Positions 9,443 to 17,586 of a stretch of DNA of 64,000 nt are shown here, piece after piece. The notes under the pieces were generated by a model. The model was not told where the DNA came from. It ran no database searches and saw only the letters and a program-made list of their open reading frames with translations. The position numbers and the translations under genes were made by a program. This DNA comes from JABSQH01 sp965230015 (GTDB lineage: Bacteria > Actinomycetota > Acidimicrobiia > Acidimicrobiales > Ilumatobacteraceae): contig CBDDKF010000002.1 in assembly GCA_965230015.1 (NCBI GenBank), positions 558,001-622,000 of the forward strand, read 5' to 3'. Positions within the stretch are counted from its first letter, which is position 1, and every line of letters starts with the position of its first letter.

Positions 9443-9461
9443 TGGTAAGACTGTCTGACCA
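9443..9461. promoter_or_regulatory. Palindromic operator (GntR-like) in the divergent promoter
   Basis: TGGTAAGAC-T-GTCTGACCA is an inverted repeat with 9-bp arms and one mismatched pair. It ends at the base before the GTG start of the transporter ATPase and would overlap its -10 region (TAAGAC), so binding would repress transcription. TGGT...ACCA half-sites are typical of GntR/FadR-type regulators. No gene for such a regulator lies in this locus, so the regulator assignment is inference. Confidence 0.6.
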
Positions 9462-10997
9462 GTGCTGGCGACGACCCCTCGATCCGACGCGCCCGACGGT
9501 CAGGCGCCGCCGACGGCGGTGCTGCGCGGGCTGACGAAGTCGTATGGCGGTGTGGTTGTGCTCGATCACGTCGATCTCGACCTGTATCCGGGCAAGGTGC
9601 ATGCGCTGCTCGGCGAGAACGGCGCCGGCAAGTCGACGCTGATCAAGGTGCTCTCCGGCGTGGTTCGTCCCGACGATGGCACCATCGACATCGACGGCCA
9701 CCGCGCCGACATCCACTCACCACACGACGCCACCGAAGCCGGGATCGCCACGCTCCACCAGGAACTGTCGATGGTGCCGGGCTTGAGCGTCGCCGAGAAC
9801 GTGTTCCTCGGCCGGCGCCCGCCGTCGACGTTCGGCGTGGTCCGCTGGCGCGACCTCAACCGCGAGGCCGCGTCGATCCTCGACGAGCTCGGTCAGCGCA
9901 TCGATCCCCGTCGTGACGCCGCCCGGCTCAGCCCCGTGGAACAGACGATGACCGCCATCGCTCGTGCGGTGTCGCTCGACGCGAAAGTGCTCGTGCTCGA
10001 CGAGCCGACCGCGGCGCTCACCGACCAAGAGACCGAGCAGCTCTTCGCCACCATCCGCCGGTTGACCGCGCGCGGGGTCGCCGTGTTGTACGTGTCGCAC
10101 CGCCTCGACGAGGTAATGGACATCTGCGACTCGTTCACGGTGTTGCGCAACGGGGTCGAGGTCGACCGCGGGATGATCGACGACGCCACGATCGATCGGA
10201 TCATCGCCGCGATGGTCGGCCGCTCGATTGACGCGGTGTTCCCGCCGCGACCCGAGCCGATCGAACAGCGCACCGTCGTGCTCGCGACCCGCAGCCTGTC
10301 GGGTCGGCGGGCCCACGACGTGTCGTTCGAGGTGCACGAGGGCGAGGTGTTCGGCATCGCTGGACTCGCCGGTTCGGGGCGCAGCGAGATCGTGCGGCTG
10401 CTCGCCGGAGCGCAGAAGGTGCGCGACGGCGAGATCGAACTCGATGGCAAGTCGGTGGTGCACCGCAGCGTGCGTCACGGACAGCGCAACGGCGTGGCGC
10501 TGCTGCCACAGGAGCGACGCGGCGAAGGTGTGATCCCCGACTCGGTCGAGCGCAACGCCAACGTGACCACGCTCGACCATCACACTCGGGCGCGGGTGGT
10601 GATGTATCCGCCAGCGGCAACGGCGCATGCACGTGGACTCACCGAGCTGCTCTCCGTACGCCACCACTCGCTGTCGCAGCCGATCCTCACGCTGTCGGGC
10701 GGCAACCAGCAGAAGGTGGTGTTGGCCAAGTTCCTCGCGCTGTCACCGCGGGTGTTGCTGCTCGACGAGCCGACCCGTGGCGTCGATGTCGGAACGAGGT
10801 CCGAGATCTATCATCTCGTCCGCGACCAAGCGCAGCTCGGTACGGCGGTGATCGTCGTGTCGTCGGAGCTCCCGGAGCTGCTCGGTTGGTGCGATCGGAT
10901 CACGGTGATGCACGAGGGGAACCAAATCGCGACGTTCGACGCGGCGTCGACCGACGAGCACGAGCTGCTCGAGGCCTGTTACGGGAGGACACGGTGA
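9462..10997 (+). CDS. Sugar ABC transporter ATP-binding protein (CUT2/RbsA type)
   Basis: 511 aa from the GTG at 9462; no Shine-Dalgarno precedes it, so it is probably leaderless or nearly so. Two fused nucleotide-binding domains: Walker A GENGAGKST (residues about 45-53) with Walker B VLVLDEPTAAL, and a second half with the degenerate loop GLAGSGRSE, signature LSGGNQQKVVL and Walker B VLLLDEPTRGVD. This tandem layout is that of RbsA/XylG/AraG, which energise pentose or other monosaccharide import. Its stop overlaps the permease GTG (GTGA). Order ATPase-permease-kinase-binding protein, all plus strand, makes one transport and phosphorylation operon. Confidence 0.93.
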   Translation: MLATTPRSDAPDGQAPPTAVLRGLTKSYGGVVVLDHVDLDLYPGKVHALLGENGAGKSTLIKVLSGVVRPDDGTIDIDGHRADIHSPHDATEAGIATLHQELSMVPGLSVAENVFLGRRPPSTFGVVRWRDLNREAASILDELGQRIDPRRDAARLSPVEQTMTAIARAVSLDAKVLVLDEPTAALTDQETEQLFATIRRLTARGVAVLYVSHRLDEVMDICDSFTVLRNGVEVDRGMIDDATIDRIIAAMVGRSIDAVFPPRPEPIEQRTVVLATRSLSGRRAHDVSFEVHEGEVFGIAGLAGSGRSEIVRLLAGAQKVRDGEIELDGKSVVHRSVRHGQRNGVALLPQERRGEGVIPDSVERNANVTTLDHHTRARVVMYPPAATAHARGLTELLSVRHHSLSQPILTLSGGNQQKVVLAKFLALSPRVLLLDEPTRGVDVGTRSEIYHLVRDQAQLGTAVIVVSSELPELLGWCDRITVMHEGNQIATFDAASTDEHELLEACYGRTR

Positions 10998-12061
10998 GCG
11001 GCACCGACGTCGAGCCGACCGCCCGGCCCGACGATCCCGAACCGATCGGATCGTCGACGACCACGACGGCCACCGCGCCACCGAGCGTGTCGACCTTCGA
11101 ACGGATCCGCCCCTTCCTCGGCCCGTTGGTGATGATCGGGCTGGTGGCGCTGTTCGGTGCGCTGTATCCCGACACGTTCCTCACCAAGACCAACCTGGTC
11201 AACAACGTGCTCGGCCAGGTGACATTCCTGGCGATCGTCGCCAGCGTGCAGACGGTCGTGATGGTCGTCGGCGAGTTCGACCTGTCGGTCAGCGGGCTCG
11301 CCGCACTCGCGTCGGTGATGACAGCCACGTTGATCGCCACGCGAACGGTCGGCGGCGAGCCGACCGACCCGGGCCCGGTGCTGTGGGCGGTGCTGTTGGG
11401 CTTGCTCGTCGGGTTACTCGGAGGCCTACTCAACGGAACACTGGTCGCCTACGTCGGCGTGCTCGCGTTCATCGCCACGCTCGGCATGTCGTTCGTGTAC
11501 GAGAACCTGGCGCTGTTCCGCGTCGACGGCCAGCCGGTGTACGGGCTGGTCGAGAACAACTACGTCGACCTCGTGCAGGGCGAGTGGTTCGGCATCCCGA
11601 AGACCATCTTCTATGCGTTGGCGGTGGCCGCGTTCATCTGGTTCCTGCTCGACCGCACCTCGCTCGGCCGGCGGATGTATGCCGTCGGCGGCAACATCGA
11701 GGCCGCCCGCTACTCGGGCATCGACGTGAAGCGGATCAAGCTCATCGCCTTCGCCATCGCCGGCGTCGGCGCGGCGATCGCCGGCATCATGCAGTCGGCG
11801 TACAACGAAACCGCCAACACGTCGGCGCCTGGCAACTGGATGTTGATGTCGATCGCTGCGGTGTTCCTGGGTATGGCGATGTTCCGCGATGGCCGGCCCA
11901 ACCTGCCGGGGACCATCCTCGGTGTGATCCTGCTGCGGCTGATCGAGAACGGCCTGAACTACACGTCGATCAACAACTACCTGCAGGAAGTGATCCTTGG
12001 GTTGGCGATCGTCGTCGCCGTGATCCCGCCGGCACTCGCCCGGCTGCGCCAAGCGCGCTGA
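10994..12061 (+). CDS. Sugar ABC transporter permease (RbsC type)
   Basis: 355 aa from the GTG at 10994, which overlaps the ATPase stop and has GGAGG 6 nt upstream. The first about 40 residues are a Thr/Pro-rich cytoplasmic tail, followed by 8-10 hydrophobic segments of a BPD_transp_2 (RbsC-like) permease, including the conserved GEFDLSVSGLAALASV and YAVGGNIEAARYSGIDV motifs. It forms the membrane channel for the CUT2 importer with the ATPase upstream and the binding lipoprotein at 13595-14623. Substrate is inferred to be the sugar or polyol handled by the flanking FGGY kinases. Confidence 0.93.
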   Translation: MSGTDVEPTARPDDPEPIGSSTTTTATAPPSVSTFERIRPFLGPLVMIGLVALFGALYPDTFLTKTNLVNNVLGQVTFLAIVASVQTVVMVVGEFDLSVSGLAALASVMTATLIATRTVGGEPTDPGPVLWAVLLGLLVGLLGGLLNGTLVAYVGVLAFIATLGMSFVYENLALFRVDGQPVYGLVENNYVDLVQGEWFGIPKTIFYALAVAAFIWFLLDRTSLGRRMYAVGGNIEAARYSGIDVKRIKLIAFAIAGVGAAIAGIMQSAYNETANTSAPGNWMLMSIAAVFLGMAMFRDGRPNLPGTILGVILLRLIENGLNYTSINNYLQEVILGLAIVVAVIPPALARLRQAR

Positions 12062-12067
12062 ACCGTC

Positions 12068-13546
12068 ATGGGCAACGCCGACCTCACCGTGCTCGCGCTC
12101 GACGTCGGGACCACCGCGGTCAAGGCCGGCGTCGTCCGCGGCGGAGCAATCACCGCGGCCGCATCGTCGTCACCGCTCGACACCTCGACCCCCGCCGATG
12201 GGTGGGTCGAGCAGGACGCCGACGACTGGTGGGCGGCGACCGTCGAGGCAATCACGTCGCTTCCTCCCGCCGATCTCGGCGACGTCGACGTGGTCGCCGT
12301 GACCGGGCAGATGCAAGACCTGCTGTGCATCGACGGCACCGGGCATCCGGTACGACCGGTGATCCTGTACGGCGACACGCGGGCCGACCGCGAGCTCGGA
12401 GAGTTGCTCAACGCGTTGCCCGACTGGCCGGGCGCCGTTGGCCGGCCACCCGACCCGACCGCCGTGGCCGCCAAGTGGCGATGGCTGGTCGACAACGAAC
12501 CCGAGACGGTCACAGCGACGCGCCATGTGGTGTTCGGCGCTGGCGGCGAGGTCGTCCGACGCCTCACGGGTGCGGTGATGTGTGACCACACCACCGCCTC
12601 CACAACGGGGTTGTATGAACTCTCGGCGCGCGCCTGGTGGGCCCCAATCATCGAGATCGATGGCCTGCCGGTCCCGCCACTCGACGACCGCCGGCCCTGG
12701 CCAATCCTGCCGACGCTGGCCGAAGAGTTGGGGCTGCCGCCCACGGCGACTGCCGTGCTCGCTCCCGGCGACGCAGCCGCGACGACCCTGGGCATCGTGG
12801 GCACCGAGCTCGACCGGGCGTACGCCTACCTCGGCACCTCTGGGTGGGTCGCTGCGGCGACCGATGCGCTGCCCGACACCGATGGCTTCGTGCTGCCGGG
12901 GCTCGACGCCGACCACTGGGTGGTCGCCGCTCCGCTGATCGCCGCAGGCGCAACGGTCGACTGGGCGCGCGAGGTGCTGCTCGGTGGCATCGACCACGAC
13001 GAACTCGATGCGCTGGCCAAGGGTGTGTGCGCGGCGACGGCCGGGGTGCTCGCCCTTCCGCACCTCGACGGACAACGGCTGCCGGTCGCCGACGCGACCG
13101 CCCGAGTCGCCCTCGTCGGCATGGGCCGCTCGACCGACCGGGCGATCATCGCAGCGGCGATCTTGGAGAGCGTGGCTCACGCATTGCGCCAACTCGCCGA
13201 ACTCGTCGCACCGGACGGCGACGAGTTCCTCGTGTGCGGTGGCGGCAGTCGGTCCGACACGTGGTGTCAGGCGATCGCCGACGTGACCGGCCGCACCGTG
13301 CACCGCACCGACGACGAACACGCCTCGCTGCTCGGTGCAGCGATCGCTGCTGGCGTGGAACCGACACCACGCCCCACGACCGGCTCGTTTCAACCCGACC
13401 AGCTACATCACTGGGCCCACCGCGGCGCCGCAGCGATGTTCGATGCCCTCGGTCCGGCGCTCCGCCTGACCACCGAGGGTCTCGCCGACCTGCGCAACGC
13501 CGCAAACGACGACATCGACCACGGCCCAGCCAGCGAGCCAACCTGA
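12068..13546 (+). CDS. FGGY-family carbohydrate kinase (xylulokinase-like)
   Basis: 492 aa, ATG at 12068, six bases after the permease stop. Motifs: phosphate-1 loop ALDVGTTAVKAGVV, VAVTGQMQDLLCID as in xylulokinases (GQMHG-type), catalytic Asp in LAPGDAAATTLGIVG, and adenosine motif CGGGSRSDTWCQAIADV. It phosphorylates the imported sugar or ketose with ATP. Placed between permease and binding protein, so co-expressed with transport. It differs clearly from the FGGY kinase at 7822-9354, so the locus carries two non-redundant kinases; they may act on a sugar and on a polyol. Substrate not determinable. Confidence 0.9.
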   Translation: MGNADLTVLALDVGTTAVKAGVVRGGAITAAASSSPLDTSTPADGWVEQDADDWWAATVEAITSLPPADLGDVDVVAVTGQMQDLLCIDGTGHPVRPVILYGDTRADRELGELLNALPDWPGAVGRPPDPTAVAAKWRWLVDNEPETVTATRHVVFGAGGEVVRRLTGAVMCDHTTASTTGLYELSARAWWAPIIEIDGLPVPPLDDRRPWPILPTLAEELGLPPTATAVLAPGDAAATTLGIVGTELDRAYAYLGTSGWVAAATDALPDTDGFVLPGLDADHWVVAAPLIAAGATVDWAREVLLGGIDHDELDALAKGVCAATAGVLALPHLDGQRLPVADATARVALVGMGRSTDRAIIAAAILESVAHALRQLAELVAPDGDEFLVCGGGSRSDTWCQAIADVTGRTVHRTDDEHASLLGAAIAAGVEPTPRPTTGSFQPDQLHHWAHRGAAAMFDALGPALRLTTEGLADLRNAANDDIDHGPASEPT

Positions 13547-13594
13547 GATCTCACTACCAATCACAACCAACCACATCATGAGGGGGAGAACCAC

Positions 13595-14623
13595 ATGACC
13601 AACACCACACGCACCCGGCGCAACCGTCGGCTGCTCACCGCCGTCGGGCTGAGCGTCACGCTCGGCCTCGTCGCCGCCGCTTGCGGTGACGACGACGATT
13701 CGAGCGACGGCGGCGACACCGAGTCGACCGAGAGCGCGTCGACCGACGCCGCCGGCTCCGGCGACGGCGCTGCCGCCGAGGGCGGCACGATCGCCATCGT
13801 GTCGCCGTACTACGCCGCCCAGCCGGCGACGAAGGAGGTCGTCGACGCGTTCACCGAGCGCGCCGAGGCCGACGGCTACGAGGTGAGCCTCGTCGACACG
13901 AACAACGACCTCACCGCCGTGAACGGCGAGATCGAAACCGCCGTGTCGCAAAACGCCGACGTCGTCGTGCTCGGCATGGGCGACCCGCTCGAGTTCGGGC
14001 CCGGTCTCGACGCTGCGGTGGAGGCCGGCATCCCGGTGTTCGGTCTCGATGCCGGAGCCGTCGACGGCGTGACCGCCAACATCACCTCCGACAACGACTT
14101 CCTCGGCCGCGAGTCGGCCCAGGCGATGATCGACGCAGTCGGCGAAGGCGGCACTGTGGCGATCATCCACTTCGACCCGTTCGAGCCGGTGCGCCTGCGC
14201 GGCGCCGCCGCCCGTGCGCTGTTCGAAGAGGCCGGCATCACGGTCGTCGAAGACGTGCAAGGTGATCCCGCCGACTCGACCGGCTTCGCCAAGACCACCT
14301 CGCTCGACTGGTTGAACAAATACCCCGAAGGTGAACTCGACGGCATCTGGGCCGGCTGGGACGCGTCCGCACTCGGCGCCTTCCAGGCGACGCAGGAAGC
14401 CGGCCGCACCGAAGTGGTCGTCACCGGCGTCGACGGCCAGGACTTCGCCCGCGAGGAAGTGGCCAAGGGCGAGAACTGGATCGTCACCGTGCGTCAGGAC
14501 TGGCAGGGCATCGCCAACCAGGCAGTCGACGTGATCACCGCGTACCTCGCCGGCACCGATCCGTCGGGCCAGACCATCGTGGTCGAGGGCGAGGTGCTCA
14601 CCGCCGAGAACGCCGGCGGCTGA
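13595..14623 (+). CDS. Sugar ABC transporter substrate-binding lipoprotein (RbsB type)
   Basis: 342 aa, ATG at 13595 with a GAGGGGG Shine-Dalgarno. Signal peptide with lipobox LVAAACG, then an acidic low-complexity linker (DDDDSSDGGDTES) and a periplasmic-binding-protein type 1 domain (IAIVSPYYAAQPATKEVVDAF...). As the last gene of the transporter operon it supplies the extracytoplasmic receptor for the CUT2 importer. The linker probably spaces the domain from the membrane. An inverted repeat 17 bp after the stop is a likely terminator. Confidence 0.92.
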   Translation: MTNTTRTRRNRRLLTAVGLSVTLGLVAAACGDDDDSSDGGDTESTESASTDAAGSGDGAAAEGGTIAIVSPYYAAQPATKEVVDAFTERAEADGYEVSLVDTNNDLTAVNGEIETAVSQNADVVVLGMGDPLEFGPGLDAAVEAGIPVFGLDAGAVDGVTANITSDNDFLGRESAQAMIDAVGEGGTVAIIHFDPFEPVRLRGAAARALFEEAGITVVEDVQGDPADSTGFAKTTSLDWLNKYPEGELDGIWAGWDASALGAFQATQEAGRTEVVVTGVDGQDFAREEVAKGENWIVTVRQDWQGIANQAVDVITAYLAGTDPSGQTIVVEGEVLTAENAGG

Positions 14624-14639
14624 TTCAACGCAACGTCGT

Positions 14640-14677
14640 CATGGACTCGTTGTCGCGAGCGCGTCAACGAGTCCATG
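14640..14677. terminator. Inverted repeat between convergent genes, probable bidirectional terminator
   Basis: CATGGACTCGTTG (14640-14652) and CAACGAGTCCATG (14665-14677) are perfect 13-bp arms around a 12-nt loop. The hairpin lies between the stop of the binding lipoprotein and the convergent stop of the DUF222 gene. There is no U-tract, as is usual in high-GC actinobacteria. Confidence 0.6.
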
Positions 14678-14717
14678 GGGCGACGCGCAGCCCCCGACTG
14701 CCATCTCGACGGTCGGT

Positions 14718-16145
14718 TCAGGCTGCATCGCCAGGCGCAGCATCGTCATCGTGGTCGTCGTCGCGGTGCTCGCTTGAGTCGTCGTCGGCGTCACCATTGC
14801 TGGTGTCGCTGCGGGCGACCCGTCGGCCTGCTGCGACCACGGGTGTGCCGTCTGGCCGGTAGTCGACGAAGCGCCCCTTTGCATCGCGTTCGGTGCGCCA
14901 CCGGGCGCGGTGTTTGTGGCGGTTGTGGCTGCCGCACCTCGGTCCACCGTTGCCACTATCGGTGTGTCCGTCGTGGATCCATTCGGTGAGGTGGTCGACC
15001 TCGCACTGCTCACCCTGTACGGAGCATCCGTTGTGGGTGCAGCGGGGTCGGAGCAGCTTGATCACGTCGCGAGCGACGCCGGTGAACAGCCGCCGCTTGC
15101 GGCCTGCGTCGATCGGGACCGATGCGGAGTCAAGGACGATCCGGCGAACGTGGCCACGGAGCGCCGCGAGGAGCACGTCGTCGGGTGCGAGCACGGCGCC
15201 GGTGGAGGTCTCGATGCGCTGTTGGAACACGTCGACCGGTGCCAAGTCGTCGGGCGGCGGGCACAGTTGATGCCCGGCCAGTAGCCGCTCCAAGGTGTGC
15301 TGATCGACGAGGACGTTGACGACGGTCGCCAACGGTGGCGCCGGCCCGTCGACGCCTTCCTCGGCTGCCCGCCGGAAGATCCGAACGAGCGCGTCGAAGC
15401 GGCGTTGGGCGTCGGTGCGGGGCAGCAGCGATGCCGGCGCATCGGAACCGTGTTCGGCGGTTCGAGCGGCGACGTCGAGCTGGAATTCGTGGTCGACGTA
15501 GCTACGGAAGATCGCTTCGAGCTCGGCAGCGACGAGCCCGCTGCCGCCTTTGGCGGTGATGTCGAGGCCCCGACCGGCAACGTCGGGCATCGTGCGCACC
15601 GATGCCGTGCGACGCTCGTGCGAAGCGTCGTCGTCGAGTTGGGCACCGTCGAGGTCGGCGAGGGTCTCCCATCGCTTCACCACGGTGCGGAACTCCTCGT
15701 ACGAGAGGTGTTCTGCGTGCTCCAGCAGCATCTCGGCGCTGGTCGGGAGCTGGTCACCACATCGAGGGTTCGCTCGGGCTCGGGCCAACTCGTCGGCCTG
15801 TCCCCCGCCGATGTGTCCGCCGAGCAGCGCCTCGCCGACGCCCGGCACGGTGTCAGTGGCATCGGCGAGCTTGCGCAGCCGGTTGGCCTCGCCCCCGCCG
15901 CAGTTGGTGTGGGCGCGGATCCAACTCTTGGTCGAGCGGTGCCCGTCGGCGGCCGGCAGCGATCGCCGCTCCGCCTCCCGCACGATCGCCGCCATCCGTG
16001 CAGCGATCCGCCGACGTTCGAGTTCGAGCGAGCGGAACTCCTCCGTCAACGTTGCATCGTCGAGCGTCATCAACTCCTCGACCAGCCCGGCGAAGGCACC
16101 GGCGGAAGGCACGTCCCGCTCGCTCTTCGCCGTCGGCTGATCCAT
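14718..16145 (-). CDS. DUF222/HNH endonuclease-domain protein (13E12-type)
   Basis: 475 aa from the ATG at 16145. The N-terminal two thirds are DUF222 (coiled helical region with ELERRRIAARMAAIVREAE and the 'STKSWIRAHTN' segment); the C-terminal part is an HNH nuclease with zinc Cys/His residues (CTHNGCSVQGEQCEVDHL...GGPRCGSHNRHKH). The family is multicopy in actinobacteria and often linked to mobile or repeat elements; its DNA target is unknown. It lies at the boundary between the sugar locus and the defence operon, transcribed in the same direction as the latter, with about 220 bp between. The last 40 residues are an acidic, Asp-rich low-complexity tail. Confidence 0.85.
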   Translation of the reverse strand: MDQPTAKSERDVPSAGAFAGLVEELMTLDDATLTEEFRSLELERRRIAARMAAIVREAERRSLPAADGHRSTKSWIRAHTNCGGGEANRLRKLADATDTVPGVGEALLGGHIGGGQADELARARANPRCGDQLPTSAEMLLEHAEHLSYEEFRTVVKRWETLADLDGAQLDDDASHERRTASVRTMPDVAGRGLDITAKGGSGLVAAELEAIFRSYVDHEFQLDVAARTAEHGSDAPASLLPRTDAQRRFDALVRIFRRAAEEGVDGPAPPLATVVNVLVDQHTLERLLAGHQLCPPPDDLAPVDVFQQRIETSTGAVLAPDDVLLAALRGHVRRIVLDSASVPIDAGRKRRLFTGVARDVIKLLRPRCTHNGCSVQGEQCEVDHLTEWIHDGHTDSGNGGPRCGSHNRHKHRARWRTERDAKGRFVDYRPDGTPVVAAGRRVARSDTSNGDADDDSSEHRDDDHDDDAAPGDAA

Positions 16146-16368
16146 GCCTCCATCATGACGAGGGGGTGTCACAGCGCAATCGTGAGGAGGCGGATGGCAC
16201 ACGCCGCCCGACCGGGACAACTCAGGTCGACGGTGTTGCCGAGTCACCGATGCCCGATGCGGAACAGGCCTTGCCCCGAAAGCGGCGACAGGCGGGCAAG
16301 AAGCGACGGCGTCAAGGGTTAGCGGGGGCCTCGACGGCTCACGCCGCTGACACTCAGAAGCAAGCGTC

Positions 16369-17550
16369 TCAGGCTCGCGGCGACGGGCCTAGGCCCGACC
16401 CGGGGTGTGCCGGATGATCGCCCAGCAAGTCGTGGTATCGAGACGGGACGGACCGCCGACGTTGCGGTGCCGGGATGCCCCCCGAGCGCTTGTGACCAAG
16501 CGAGGTGGACGGCGGCTCGTGGCCGAGTGCGGCTAAGAGCTGGAAGCCGACTCGCTCCGCCAACGCGGGCGGTGTGGCGTTGCCGATCTGGCGGATCTGC
16601 TCGCGCCGATGCCCTTCGACCCTCCACTCGGCGGGAAACGACTGCAAGAGCAGCATTTCTCGAACCGTGAGCGGTCGAGATTCCCAGTGGAATGGCCCGG
16701 TCGATGGGCCTGGCTGCGCAGCGAGTGTCCAGGCTGGTTGTTTCTTGGCGAGCTTCAGGAGGAACGACCAGTAGCGAGTGCGGTAGCCGAACAGTGGTAG
16801 TCCGCCACCTCGGTCCGTGTGCCATTGATAGTTCTGCCCCTCGGGAATCGATGGCAGCAGCGACGCGTATCGACCACCGGCCTCGAGCGTTGCTGCTTCG
16901 GGGTCGTCGAGGCCGCCGATCGCGTCCCACGCAACAGGCCGAAGGTCGTCGGGTGCAGGGACTGGCCATTTGATCTCGCCGATGCGGCTCAGCACGACGA
17001 TCGCCCGCTTCCTCGACTGTGCGACACCGAACGCGTTCGCGTCGAGGATCTCACAGGCCAGCTCGTACTGGTACCCGGTCGCTGCGTGAAGCTCCTCCAG
17101 CGAGTCCTCGATGAACGACAACGCCGACGTCGGTCCGCTCACGAAGCCGGCGACGTTCTCGAGCAGTACCAGCTTGGGTTGGAACGTGGCAACGAGCTCG
17201 AGCACGTCGCCAACCAGTGTCCCCCGGTCATCGTCGAGGCCGGCGCGGCTCGTTCGCGACCACTGGGCCGCCTTGGAGAAGGGCTGGCACGGTGGCGCGC
17301 CAGCGATCAGATCGAGCTCGCCCACCTCCAAGTCCAGGTCCGACGGTTCGAGCGTCCCCGCCAGCTCGCAGATGTCGTGCGGACCGATCTGGTACCACTC
17401 ATCGCCACGGTTGGCCTTCAACGATCGGCGTGCGACCTCATCGTTCTCGACGCTCCCGACGAGACGAAATCCGGCAGCCTCTAAGCCGAGGTCGAGCCCT
17501 CCGATGCCCGAGAACAGACTCAGGAAGGTCGGACGCACCACGCTGTCCAC
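16369..17550 (-). CDS. DNA (cytosine-5-)-methyltransferase (DruM-like)
   Basis: 393 aa from the GTG at 17550 with GGGAGG upstream. All main C5-methyltransferase motifs are visible: motif I FLSLFSGIGGLDLGLE, IV GAPPCQPFS (catalytic Cys88), VI ENVAGFV, VIII QSRKRAIVV and X QIGNATPPALAERVG. It methylates C5 of cytosine in a specific DNA site using S-adenosylmethionine; the recognition site cannot be read. It is the last gene of the minus-strand defence operon, 36 bp after a PD-(D/E)XK nuclease gene. A C5 methylase next to a DUF1998 helicase is the Druantia type II arrangement (druM). It presumably marks host DNA as self. The C-terminal 45 residues are basic and poorly conserved. Confidence 0.9.
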   Translation of the reverse strand: MDSVVRPTFLSLFSGIGGLDLGLEAAGFRLVGSVENDEVARRSLKANRGDEWYQIGPHDICELAGTLEPSDLDLEVGELDLIAGAPPCQPFSKAAQWSRTSRAGLDDDRGTLVGDVLELVATFQPKLVLLENVAGFVSGPTSALSFIEDSLEELHAATGYQYELACEILDANAFGVAQSRKRAIVVLSRIGEIKWPVPAPDDLRPVAWDAIGGLDDPEAATLEAGGRYASLLPSIPEGQNYQWHTDRGGGLPLFGYRTRYWSFLLKLAKKQPAWTLAAQPGPSTGPFHWESRPLTVREMLLLQSFPAEWRVEGHRREQIRQIGNATPPALAERVGFQLLAALGHEPPSTSLGHKRSGGIPAPQRRRSVPSRYHDLLGDHPAHPGSGLGPSPRA

Positions 17551-17586
17551 GCTACGCCTCCCGAGACCTGTGAGACACCACCTCGG

